The notes beneath the pieces are model-generated. The model was not told the origin of the DNA and made no database searches. It was given only the letters and a program-made list of their open reading frames with translations. The translations under genes and the position numbers were made by a program. DNA of 64,000 bases from Adineta vaga (taxonomy: Eukaryota; Rotifera), in assembly GCA_021613535.1 (NCBI GenBank), contig CP075493.1:11904001-11968000 (forward strand). Reading direction: 5' to 3'. Of the stretch, positions 1 through 12,600 are shown piece after piece; the first letter of the stretch is position 1; the number at the start of each line of letters is the position of its first letter.

Positions 1-1695
1 GTGTCACTCATTGACGTCAATTTATGTTCATTTTAACAACAATTACTCATTTTGTTTTATTTCCGTATCCATTAAACGACTTTGTCCTTTTAGTTTTTGT
101 TGTAAGTCGTCACATGCATTATAATGCATAAAACTAATCGAGATAAAAGCCAGTTTATGTGCCTTTTTCCTATGGATTCAGTTCCTGCAAAAGCTATAGC
201 GCCTGCATGCTTATCATGACTTTTTCCTGATTGACGATATTTTGATTTTTACAATTCATTTTACAATGAACAATTCACTCTTGAAAAGAATATATCGCAG
301 TATAAAAGATTTGATTAACAATTGTTTGACATCGTGAATAAATATTCATACTTTTTGTTACGCATACTACCAATGGAAATAACCACGTGTAAAGTAATCA
401 CATAATCACAATTCAATGAGAAAACACCCTAAAAGTCTTCACTTCAGAGGAAGATTGAGTACCAATGAATTACTGTCTAAGAAAAATATTTCCTTAGGAT
501 TTAACTCAGTTAGTTAAATTCTAAGATGTAAACCCAATTTATCATGTATTGAATAATGGTAATATTAAACGAACCAATGATGTTGTTAAATCGAAAAGAC
601 AGTTTGATACGTTTCCAGTAATTTCATATTGGTTACTGATAGTTTATTCATTCGAAAGATCATCTCAAATTTTAGTATTTGCAGTTGAGATATATGATTC
701 ATAATCTATGTTACCCATTCCTTTCCACACCAATAGAAATCTTTTACTTTTAAAGTCAATCGAATCTAACTCGGCATACTCTTAAGTATGAGTATCAACA
801 TTGATAATGATCTTTTATAGGACAATTTAAGTGTTAATATTGACGTATAGTGCAAACATTCGAATGATATGCAGCAGTCAGTTTTATAGCAAAATATTGA
901 TGATTCTGTAGGATACTACTATGAGTTCTCACTAATCTAAGGACATTTTCTTCACAGTTAAAGATTCAAGATTGCGAAATTTTGATATTAGGAACGTAAT
1001 CTGACTAGTTCATTGAGCAGATCCATCAAAATAAAGATGTTTAAATAGACTCAAACTTCTATTTGAGTTCTGATCGTAAGAAAGATCAAATTGGATTAAG
1101 TAAGGTTTGATTGGAAACATTATATAATGATAGATGTGTATCTCAAATATGAATTGAAATAATTGGCTCAGTCAACAAGAGAAAATAATTTTTATAGAGC
1201 ATATTGTATTGAGCCATTAATAATGAACGAAAATCGAGTATACATAATTGATCGATGTGTTTTTAGAGAAGTGCATTGAAACGACTATTCCAACCATGAA
1301 AAGATTCAAGAAGATCAGCAATATTTAGATATGTGAAAATATCTAATAATAATTCGTTGACCAAATTTTCCAATGCTACTTTTTTTTTTATTTTGATACT
1401 TTGGTCTTGTCAACTCGTTGGGTAATATTGGATTGGTGTTATAGATAAAAATCCACGTTATAATTTATTTTTCCTGTAAGATAGCCAAAAAATTCTCTGA
1501 ATCATTTTCTAAAATAGATATGAAAGGAAAACAAAAATATATATAACAACAGCGTGGCGCAGTGAAAAAATGGGTGAGAGTGTGAGTTCGGTATGTATCT
1601 TATAGCAATTCTGCACCTACATACTCACATCATCACTCATCTTTATCAAGTTTATTATGCTTTTCTTCGCAGTTTCAAAACAAAAATATTCCCTT
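1..1695. other. Gene-free AT-rich left flank
   Basis: I see no convincing coding region on either strand. The stretch is AT-rich with frequent stops in all frames. It contains one perfect CRE-like octamer, TGACGTCA, at 12-19. At about 1554-1595 there is a short GC-richer patch that resembles another patch at about 23495-23545; both share the phrase gtgtgagttc. It lies downstream of the minus-strand gene ending at 1696, so part of it may be that gene's 3' flank. Confidence 0.5.
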
Positions 1696-4600
1696 CTAAG
1701 AATCGAATTTAAAAGTTGATTTTATGAACTTTTTCAAGCGCATTCTTTTTGTAGAAATTCGACGAATAGTTTCTTCAAGATTGGTTCTATCTGGATGATC
1801 AATTGATAGTCGGGTTTTATAAATCGCTAGAGCTTGTTCATAGTAATCAAGAGCATTATTTTTCATTCCTTGATCTTGTAAAATAGTGCCAATTTTAGTT
1901 AGACTAGTAGCTGTCTTAAGGTGACCAGATGGGTATATATTATCTTCAACCATAAGTGCTCGTTTGTAGAAGTCATATGCTTCATCATAGTTTTCTTGAT
2001 TAAATAAAATGCTGGCAATGGCTTCTAGACTCGTAGCAGTTTCGTCATGTCCGGCAGGGTAATATATTTCTCGCATAGCTAACGCACGGTGGTGGTATTT
2101 GAGAGATTCATCAATTAAGTTTTGATCATCTAGAATAACGGCAATGTTGTATAAGGCATTAGCAAGATCGACATGGCCAGACGGATATCGTTTCTCATAA
2201 ATGGTCACGGGTCGTTTATATAGAACAAGTGCTCCTTCATCGTTTCCTTGTTCACCCATAACGGTAGCAATATCGTTGAGACTTTTAGCGATAGCTACAT
2301 GGTCAGGGGAATAAAATTTTTCTTCTATTGTCAACGATTGTGTAAGAAGACCCATAGCGTCATCATGTTTTCCTTGTTTATATTGAATGTAGGCAATACA
2401 CTTAAGATTCACAGCCATGTCAATATGATCAGAAGGATAACACTGCTTTAACATATCTAGTGCTCTTTGATAAAAGTTCAAGGCTTCCTCATAACTTTCT
2501 TGATCACATAGAACGTGTCCAATACTACGAAGTGTCGAAACGATGTTCACATGACCCGCAGAATAATATTTTTCTTTTACTACTAAGGCTTCTTTATAAA
2601 AGTTGATAGCTTCATCGAACTTTCCTTGTTCGCGTACAGTGAAACCAATATAGCGAAGACTAGAGGCGATACATTCATGACCATTTAAATAATACTTCAA
2701 ACGAATTGACAACGCCTGTCGAGATATTTGAGGGCTTCACTATGGTTTCCCAAATCACATTGAATACTTCCTACATTGTGAAGACTAGTAGCCAAATTAA
2801 TGTGATTGGAAGAAAAGTACTTCTGTCGAATTGTTAACGCTTTTTCATAGTAGTCGAGAGCTTTCACGTACTCTGCTTGCTTGCTAAAAACACATCCAAG
2901 ATAATCTAGACTATCCGCAATGCAAACATGATCATTATTGGAGTAATAGTTCTCTCGAATTGTTAGTGCTTGTTGGTGAGATTCGATAGCCTTATCATAG
3001 TTTCCTAAAACACATCGAAGATTACCTATTCTATGAAAGCTAATAGCCAAAACTGAATGACCAGGGGAATAATATTTCTCTCGGATTTTCAATGCTCTTT
3101 GATGGAAATCGAAAGAATCATCGTATTTTCCTTGCTGGCATAAAATATCACCAATAGTATCGAGACTAGTAGCAATATCAGCATGAAAAGAAGGACTGTG
3201 CTTCTCTAATATTGCTAGTGCTTGTTGATAAAAGTTTAGAGCTTCATCATAATTTCCTTTCCCATTGAGAATAGCACCAATACAATTTAGACTATTAGCA
3301 ACAATAGTATGATTATTAGGATAATATTTTTCTTGCATCGCCAGAGCTCTTTTAATTGAATCATAAGCTTCATCATATCTTCCTTGTTGACGAAAGATAT
3401 TACCTATTGAACAGAGGCTGTTAGCAATAAGAATGTGAACACTACCAAAATATTTCTCTTGTATTGTTAATGCTTTTTGAAAAGCGTCGAGGGATTGATT
3501 ATAGTTTTCTTGGCAATAGAGGACACTGCCAATATCAGATAGACTAGTAGCAATATCAACATGACCAGATGGATAATATTTCTTTTGTATTGCTAATGCT
3601 CGTTGATGAAAATTTGCAGATTCGTCATATTTTTCTTGTCTACATAGGATACAACCAATGCAATTGAAAGTGTTAGAGATATCCACATGCCCAAATGGAT
3701 AGTATTTTTCTTGAATCGCGAGTGCTCTTTTAGAAAATTTAGAGCTTCATCGTATTTGAGTTGACGACATAGCACATCACCAATATTGTTCAACAAATTA
3801 GCCTTTTCTATGTGATCAAAACTATAGTATTTGTCTTGAATATCTAGTGCTTCTTGGATGATACTAACTGCTTCATCCGATTTACCTTGGTAATAAAGAT
3901 AGCATGCCATATTATTAAGATTTTGAGCAATGTCGGCATTGTCAGATGAATCATATGCCTTTCGAATGGTAAGTGCTCGATCATTACATTCAAATGCTTC
4001 CTCATATTTACCTTGTTGATATAAAACTTCGCCAATTTCCGTAAGTACATGAGCAGAATCTTTGATACGAGGTGGCTCTGTCTGCATCATTTGATTATAA
4101 GCATTAATGAAATGATTGTGTGCTGCTGTCCATTCTCCTTTCCAGGAAAGAGTTCGACCAATATAATATTCTATCCATGCTAAATCTTCACCATTTGGAT
4201 TATTTCTTAAGCCTTCAAAATACTTTTTTGATTTCTCCCATCGACCCATATCACACATCAATCTCCCAAACATAATGGCAATACTAAATTGTTCTGTTTG
4301 ATGACGTATATCGTTAATATAATCTTGTACAATAGTTCTTCCTTCACTCGATGCACTCATTTTGATGATCCATAGCTGATCTTCTTGTTGAATACTGTCA
4401 AGTCGGAAGTAACACATAAATCAAAAAGAACTTCTTGTTCATTAGGAAATGCACTAAATTCAGAGATATCAGCGAATATAACTTTGTCACCCAATTCTTG
4501 TATATCACATATAATTTCGAATAGAACAGAATTAGTGTGAGCTTTGCCAGATGAGGGCTTAGCAAAGTTCAATGCTCGTGTTCGAAGACGACTTGTCGAC

Positions 4601-5523
4601 AAGAACCCGTTGGTCGAAATGAATTTCCCTTCATTTTCTTTCAAGATATCAAGTTCATTGTTCGATAGTTGTGTTCCTCGATATAAAGTTAATTTCTGTT
4701 CACCCGACTCGAGAATTTTGTTATGTTCTCGAACAAGACTTTCTGAAAGATCACCAATAAAGAAACGAAATATATGCAATTGATCAATATCTTCTGTTCT
4801 CAATGCTTTGTTGACCATTTTGTAGAGAAATGATTCTTTCGAATACCAAAGAATAGCATTCTTGGATTGATATTTCTCTTCAAATTCGTTAATTAATAGT
4901 TGATCTCTCTGTTGGTTTCGATAATAACTGCGACACACATCGATCATCTGTTTTTTAGCATCCTGATTACGTGGTAATCGTAAAATAACATCATTAAATA
5001 GTTGAAACCAAAGAAATTCGGCCGATTGTTTTGATAAAGCTTTTGTTGACTTTTGATGTCGATCATAAATAATAAAAGACTGTGTTTGTTTGTTGATAAT
5101 ATCAACTTGTTCTTGAATAGCCGTACATAATAAGTCAAGTTTAACATAGATACCAATTATTTTAGAGTATTGCCCAAGTAAATGTTCATATTGAGCTTGT
5201 CGATAACAGAATATGAAAATTGTATCAATTTGATCAAGGTTAAAAATACGTGCCAAAATCTCAGAAGCACAGGAACCTGCAGTGATCAAGAATATGTTTT
5301 CTTTATCAATCGAATGAATATAAGTGATACAAACATCGAGATCCGTATGATAGACGACATAATCATTAATTTGACGTAATCGTGTTTTTGTGCGTTCGGT
5401 GTCATTATTAGAACCGATACTAGGATCAAACCAAATAATGGTTATGCTCTCTTTATTCTCAGTTCTATGCATCATTGTATATTGATAATCGGTCATCGTA
5501 GTGGTTGCTGAATCCGTCGTCAT
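1696..5523 (-). pseudogene. ADP-ribosyltransferase (arginine type) fused to kinesin-light-chain-like TPR array, with three frameshifts
   Basis: The N-terminal open segment (5523-4357, 388 codons) ends in an ART fold with the R-S-E-x-E signature: YRG at about residue 281, STNGFLSTS at about 300-308 and FPNEQE at about 359-364. ExE is the arginine-specific type of mono-ADP-ribosyltransferase. Three further open segments (4417-3593, 3686-2697, 2712-1696) together encode 18 TPRs of about 42 residues with the KLC-like phrase YYPSGHVDIA. ART-TPR fusions are a known expanded family in bdelloids. The four segments overlap in successive frames, and each junction needs exactly one missing base: near 4395-4410, near 3728-3733 inside a repeat, and near 2713-2717, where GGGCG appears to have become GGCG. 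Adding three bases gives 1,277 in-phase codons without introns. The gene is either a recent pseudogene or carries assembly indels. The domain identity is secure; the expressed form is not. Confidence 0.85.
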
Positions 5524-7115
5524 AGTGATTTAAGATGCACTCCAGTATCTTGTTCTAGTTTTTATGATAGTCTATACTAGTCAGTAGAGTGACAACTGAA
5601 TGCATATCAAAATATTTTTCTTATTAATATCATACAGAAATAAATGAATATATGTAATGAGAAGAAACGAAATGAAAATAAAGGTGTGCTTTTATTTCAT
5701 ATAAAGGTTTTTTTCTACATATAAAAAAGAGGAAGTACACCTGTATGAGAATAGAAAAAAACTTTACACACGTTCGAATTATCTTTCACCTTGAGGGTGT
5801 GGGTGAAGACATGTGGTCTGTTTTTATTGTATCTCATAATCACAATCACAGCTACACCTTCAGCCACCCTTAGAATTTGACTCATCAAATTTTAAACTGA
5901 TTCGAGAACATGCTAAGCACTTGTGTCGAGTAGTAATGTTACGTGAATCAACGATAGCGACACCAAGAATAGGTGGTTCTGAGGCTAAACCTTTGCCTCC
6001 ACTACAATCATTTTCACGGCAACCAACGATACCATCGGAATAATATAGCAAAATTTAAACAACAAATACTTCAATAAGACATCACTTGGCATAAAACTGC
6101 GAACAGAAGAAAGTTTTCTGGTATTCAACGTTTTCATAAAGAACTCGTTTACTTGCTTACAATTGAAAGATAATGCCATCTTTCAGAAAAACGAATCGCA
6201 ATGTATAGGATAAGGGTGAATGTGTCGTGAATAGACGAGTCGCCATCATCGGACACATCGATTGACCTCTTACCCGATCATATGCGTAACCGCTGCATCA
6301 TTGTATCTATATATTCTGCTACAGTTATCATCTTTATTTCATTTATCATCGGAATCATGCGAAATATTCAACAAGAGACTGAATCTTTATCATGAGAAAA
6401 AGAAAATCAATGCGCACATTTTCGTTTAACGATAACATCATTAAAAAATACCTTTATCTTATTTACCTTCCTTAATTCCCTCTACTTTCGATATAAATCA
6501 TACTGAACAACGTAGTCATTCGTTTTCGTTCTTTCATCGATAGTAGTCACGAAGGTAATCGTTTTTATTTCTACCATGTTGTGAGTCTCTTATATCAGGG
6601 GATGAAGATAAATCTCCAGCTAACGAATATATCGTAAGCTGAACAACTATACGGACGTATGATCTGATGTGAAATCAAGAATCACGTCAAAAATCCTACC
6701 GGAGATGACTGGAATGGGTGAGGAGATGAAGAAAATGGATGTGGATGAGATGAGGAAAGATGATAATAGTGTTTTATTGGATGAAATCGAATAAAACACT
6801 AAAGAAAATGATAACAAAAGACTGACTAGAGAAAAAGAAAAACAATAATATAAATAAAGATCAGAGATGATCTGAGAAAAAATAGAAAAGAGAAAGAAGA
6901 TATACATATATATATGTGTATATATATGTATAGAAATGAAAGAAAACAACTATGTAGAAGGTAGCGTCACTACCATGTATTGTTGCTCTCTGCTTACGAA
7001 ATGACGCAAACACATTTCTTCCTTCATATAAAATTACGGCTTTATGTTGGAATTTTCCATGTATTTTTCTCTATGTATATATATATACTATTCATTTCAG
7101 AAGATAAGTTTGTAG
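5524..7115. other. Intergenic region with unresolved exon-like fragments
   Basis: No recognisable gene. A minus-strand open stretch at 5860-6051 has plausible amino-acid composition (several Cys, CRENDCSGG, HKCLACSR) but matches no family I know. On the plus strand, 6569-6640 and about 6660-6794 have short charged open reading segments that could be 5' exons of the E2 gene beginning at about 7116, but no splice chain can be shown. A 15-mer, cttgagggtgtgggt, occurs at 5790-5804 and again at 19906-19920; it contains one TGTGGG unit of the bdelloid telomere repeat. There is (TA)n-like low complexity at about 6901-6932 and 7074-7090. Confidence 0.35.
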
Positions 7116-9249
7116 TTTTTGCCGGCATTTATTAACGATGAATGTCTCATTTGTACCAAAAACATCAAAACTGCTGCAACTAAACGAATTATAAGGTACA
7201 ATAACAGCAACAAGAATATATACTTGTTATAAGAATATTTCTTTGAAGATTTAAGAGATCTTGATAAAGAACCAATACCTGGACTAAATGTCTGTTGTCC
7301 TGATGAATCGAATCCATTTATTATACATTGTAATGTATGAATTAAGAAAAAAAAGTTCTATTTGAAATTATAAATTGAAATTTTTGTTTTTGTTCAGGTA
7401 TTGATCAGTGATGGACCATATCGTGGACTTATGATTCATCTAATTCTTCATATTCCAGATGATTATCCATTGACAGGTCCTGCTGGAAATATAGTGCCTG
7501 GTCTAGAATTTGATCGAAGTTATCATGCTCATATTCATGATGATTACATGTACGAATAAAAAATTCTTTTGTTTCTAAATAATAGTTTGTTTTCTTTTTT
7601 TCATAGAAATGGTCACGCTTTATGTAATGATTTGTTGACAAATTATGCTTCGTTCTTTAAACAGGTTGATAATGGTAATGCTAAGCAAGCTAGTGGATGG
7701 AGGTAATTATATATATATATATATATAATCAACATATCGATTTCTGATTCGTTTTCTTATAGTCCAGGCTATACTTTATCAACTGTGCTACTTCAAATTG
7801 TGACATTTTTCGCTGATCCTGACTTTCATTCTGAGATACTTCCAGAGAAAATCGATCTTCTGCGAGCTATGGTTCAAAATTTCCAATGTCAATCATGTGG
7901 TCATACATACGAAAACTCGAACCAACCAGTAATTGACTATTCGGAAAAAATATCAATTTCACAAGTAGAGAATTCTTCCGAACATGATCGATTACATCGT
8001 GAATTACTGGGAAAAATTACTTGCGGTGTTACAAAACAAAATGTTATTGACGATCAAATATGTCTCGGCTATCCATTACTAATTAAACGTGATAATCAAG
8101 GACGTTTATATCCAGAAACGATTTTAGAATTAATATCATACGATGCCTATGTTGCAGAGATACAAAAATCAGGCGAAGATAAATTAGATTTTTATGAAGA
8201 TCTCAAATTTCGTTCTGTGACAGGAAAAGATTACAATGATTGGTTACCGATATTTATTAATGAGAATCATTTTGAAAAAGGACGACAAATTATTGAAAAT
8301 AGTATTAGTATCATATGTCAAGGAACTGCATTAGGTAGTGCTAAATACAATTTTAAACCAAAAATGGCATTGAATGTATTAACAAAATTAATGAATAAAT
8401 CAGGTATACAATTATTTAATGGCGAAATGTATGAATCCAAACAAGCCATCGAAGCATATTGTCATTTTCTACGTTTATTAATGCATTTCATTGATATTTA
8501 TCCAGAATTAGGTAAGAATAAGTTGTTGTTTTTCTTCCATATCTATTGTAAAAAATGATTCCTTTTGTTTTTTTTAGATCGTCTGATTGATGAAACGATT
8601 GGAGATTTTATACAACATCGACGAAATCGAAATAAACGAATTATACCCGATATTGGCGAGTTTTTAATTCAAATAGCTTTATCGAAAAAATATCGATTTC
8701 ATAAGATTAAAAAATATATCTATGAAGAATATTTTGCTCGACAAATTTATTGAATTCAACGAAAAAATGTTGTTCATAATTTGTTAAATATTAAAGCAAG
8801 AGATTTATCCGCAATATTTGAGGCTGCGCAAGTATCAAATCGTTTATTAGTATTCAATTTAGCAATGGCAGAAACATTCATATTCGATGGAGTTAAAGAG
8901 TAAGTTATATGTTTAATTTTTGGTCATATCAGGAATGATTTGTTTATTTAGATGCTTAGACAAAAGATATAGATATGCACGTGATCAAATTATTGAAGAT
9001 TTTCAGAAACGTTTGAAAGATATTAAAGTAATTCATGATTACAAACAGCTTATCAAAGAAATCAAAATTGATAATGTGATTGAATCAACGAATGATGTGA
9101 TTAATTTTCTCATAAATTCAGTCGAAATATCAGATTTACAAGGATATACGACAATACAATCGTCTTCTGAACGTCAAGATCGACGATATTCTTCATCCAG
9201 AGATGACGATTATCCTTCAGAATCTTCATATAAACGATTGAAACGATAA
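7116..9249 (+). CDS. Divergent ubiquitin-conjugating enzyme (UBC/E2) with long C-terminal extension; in-frame TGA
   Basis: Seven exons join in phase: 7116-7195, 7256-7334, 7398-7549, 7607-7702, 7763-8511, 8578-8899 and 8952-9249 (1,776 nt). The N-terminal part is an E2 core: KRIIRDLDKEPIPGLN (helix 1), a beta-meander ending IPDDYP, the HPN-equivalent HAHIHDD, the likely catalytic Cys in GHALCNDLL, and GWSPGYTLSTVLLQI after it. E2s transfer ubiquitin from E1 to substrates or E3s. The remaining roughly 420 residues are an extension that I cannot assign, although similar E2-plus-extension proteins exist in bdelloids. The 5' end is uncertain: no ATG is in frame in the first exon, so an upstream exon is missing. 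Within exon 6 a TGA at 8751-8753 interrupts an otherwise continuous frame that stays open for about 48 more codons to the next donor, so this allele is either truncated or miscalled. A HECT E3 gene follows on the same strand. Confidence 0.75.
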
Positions 9250-9637
9250 TCATTTTTTTGTGAGAAAAAAAGAGTTATTTGTCTAAATTCAATAAAGTTA
9301 ATTATGATCTATTCGTTTATATTATTAACTTTGACAGTGTGGGTTTTATTATAAAAAGGAGAGATCCATTCTCGTATCCTCATAGTTTTGTTTTAACACG
9401 GATAGAAGAGAAAACTTTTTTCTCGTTCTTTTGTTGTGCAATGATAAATAGAAAAAGAGAAGTCAGGAGGGAGAGACGTGCTCGACTCCAACACGTGTTA
9501 GTCAATTCATATAGATGAAAATATTTACACGAATGCAATTTCAAGATTTTGTATTTTTCTCTTTTAAAGAAAAGAAAGAGAAAAAAACTCTTTTTTCATA
9601 CCGATTGCAAGATTAAAACATCATTTTTGCACCGATA
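9250..9637. other. Intergenic spacer between E2 and HECT genes
   Basis: 388 bases between two co-oriented ubiquitin genes. No open segment resembles a protein family. It contains T-rich and A-rich tracts around 9410-9430 and 9555-9595 and probably holds the E2 3' UTR and the HECT promoter. No clear TATA box or termination signal can be assigned. Confidence 0.4.
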
Positions 9638-12600
9638 ATGGGTCAACAGCTATTCAAAGTCGAGTTTCAAAGCATTAACTCGAATGACACACCATTGAAT
9701 TCAACTGAAATCCTTTACGACGATGAACACCAGTCTATTCCCTTCTTCTTTCCGCTTGAGAACGTTGAAACAACGACTGATGATACTGAACAAGTATTTA
9801 TTGATAAAATTCGTAAGCATCTATTTGGATTAACTCATTCGAACGAATTAGAGCAAATCAATTTGGAAATCAACCGCATTCTTACGAATGAGATTTTTCC
9901 TTCTATCAATGATTATTATAAAAAAGTCATCGAACAAATAAAACTTAATCTAGAAAATCAACATCAATTCCGTACATCTTTGCTAAACAAATTTAAAGAA
10001 GACGAAGATAAAAATCAACCATTCATTGAGGACTTTATTGAAGACGAAATAGATCAACAATCAAACACTAGTAGTGAAACAATTCTCTTCTATTGCCATT
10101 CAATCTTTAGTAACAATTTTACTTTTATTAATTAAATCTGTTGAGAAAACTGATCCGACAATTGTTCAACAGATCATGACGTTAACCTCTCAACTATGTG
10201 ATAAACTTTTCATGATATCTCCATCGATATTATCCGATAGTAGCTTTCTACTTCGATCATTACAACCAGTGCGAGAGTTTTTCTATGAATTATCGTCTAG
10301 AAATGATCCAATTATTGCAACAGCAGCGACGAAAATTCTATTGAAATTTTCTGTTGCTCAATTTTCATTCAAACATACGTTGCCGTTATTGGCCAAACTG
10401 ATACTTGATACAGAAACGATTTATGATGTTCGACGTTTGTTCCTTCTATTGAACAAGACTCTGACGATGAAAATTGAATCAGAAGAAAAACAAAGTATAG
10501 AGTTTTTAAAATCAACTGGAGTTTATCCAAATACTCAACTGATAAAATTAAATAAAAAACTATTTACTGGTCAATTTATCTCTGCCATTATTCTTGCACA
10601 TATCGATGCTGATCATCAACTTCATTCTAGTGAATCACTCAACCATAGTTTAGACCAAAATACATTTTCATTTGAATTTCATCCGACAACCTTTGAAATA
10701 CTCTTCAATATTATTACGCAATTGTCTGCTGATCTCATGGAAAATTCTAATCCTATTATCGTTTATATGTTGACTGTTTGTTTGAGATTATTTACAACAC
10801 ATGTAAGATATTTATCGACACTTCAATCAAATCTTCAGCAAGATTTATCAGCAACTGATCATACTCTAGAAAAAATTCTTCCACAACCTTTCGAAAATGC
10901 TTTCGAACTTGACAAATTTGCTAATGAAAAACAAATATCGAACTGGTTTGAATTATGTTTCAATCTATCACATGATCACAATCAAACTTCAGAAAAAAAA
11001 GTTATTTCTATAGAAGCATCAAAAGCAATTGTTTGCCTTATTCATCTACGAATGACTTCATTTCTAGAGAAGTTGTCATTCATGCATCGATATATCATTG
11101 AAAATCAACATTCAATTCTTATACACCAATTGTTGATCGAATTAAATAGAGATGAACTTTTGCTTAGTTGGATCGCAATTCTCTGCGATAAGAATACCAA
11201 TCAAACAGAAAAAACTACAGTATTGCAAATATTGGAATCTTTTATTGAGATTTGTTTAAATCCATCAGAACAAATAGACAAAGAAAGAGTTGATCAGATT
11301 GAAACAATGCTTCTATTGTTTCAACAGCATCTTATTAGTCAATCATTGCTTCCAACTTCCGTCATTATTCAATATCTGACAAGTTTGTTTCGACACAGTT
11401 CGAGAATGACGAAAAATAATTTATTCGATTCTGCACTCGTTGGCTTATGTTTAATGACGAAGATCAATGAATTGTTCGATTTTACGGTTGTTCAACCCAT
11501 ATTTGCCGCTATTTTACCATTATTAGTCGAGTACATGCTACAAAGTCTAACGAAGGAAGATACTATGTCGAATTATCAGAGCTTAATTTCGTGGCTAATA
11601 GGAAGAATGACTTTTGTTCTGATATCGGGATCACCATTAGATTCTTTAGAAATCAAACATGCCGACAAATTGAAACTCGACATTTTTGCTGGTGGATACG
11701 AATGTCCAACCACTGAGAAGAGTAATTATCTATTAAATTTGCTTAACTCAAATCTTTCTACGTACAGTCAATTTAAGTTGAAAAGCAACACTGAATACTC
11801 AGCATCAGACAAGGCATTTTTAATGTCTATTTTCAATAATATTGGAGATGGTGCAGAACTAATTTTGAAAATGAAAATATTTACTAAGGAAAAGCAGTAT
11901 TTATTACAAAAATCCATTGAAGAACAAGCTAATGATTTGGTCGCTATGGTCTATGCAGTCTACATCAAACATTTTGATCGGTTAAATCTCGCTAAATTTG
12001 AAACCATAGAAAAAAATCAACGACAAACTCACAGTCATCTTCTCTCTATTTTCGAATATGCCAATCATGCTCGAACTGTATTGCGAACCATTAAGGCTAA
12101 AGGTGATGATTGTGATGAGTTTTGTCGACAGGCAAAACAAAATGCATTGTTTCTTCTTTTATCTATTGGAAAAAGTGATTCAATTCCGATAATTACAGAA
12201 GAAACACCTTCGCCAGCTATCGAACTTCCGCCAACAAAACCAGATCGATTCCAACGACAAGTCTCTCGATGGTCAAAAGCGAAACATGTCTTAAAATTAC
12301 TTCGATGTTTAATGCAAGCTTGTATTCGATTCAAGAAATTAATGCGAAAGAAACAAGCACGACAACAGCGTATCGATGCTGAAAGTCTTCTTAGACACAC
12401 GATCAATGAATTTATTTATAAAGAAAAAGATTTAGAACTCGATGAACTAAAACAATGTCTCGATCGACAACACGAACGAGCAATCACACGATTAATTACT
12501 TATCGATTTGCTCAAAAATTTATGCAGAATGTTACTGAATTGAATAATCAGTCACAAGTATTGATGATACTGTCCATTTTTATACCAATGTTAAGAATAT

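Noticed and set aside
1554-1600. Possible tRNA-derived SINE (gtggcgcagtg followed by gagttcggtatg)
   Set aside because: Boxes are imperfect and too close; only a weak similarity to one other site (about 23495-23545); no poly-A tail or target duplication.
5860-6051. Minus-strand 63-codon Cys-containing frame
   Set aside because: Plausible composition but no ATG context, splice chain or family match; mentioned only in the spacer note.
6647-6949. 100-codon hydrophobic minus-strand frame
   Set aside because: Low-complexity Phe/Ser/Ile content from TTT/TCT tracts; the opposite strand is Lys/Glu-rich for the same reason.
12065-12406. Minus-strand open frame inside the HECT gene
   Set aside because: It is the antisense shadow of a clearly conserved coding region on the plus strand.
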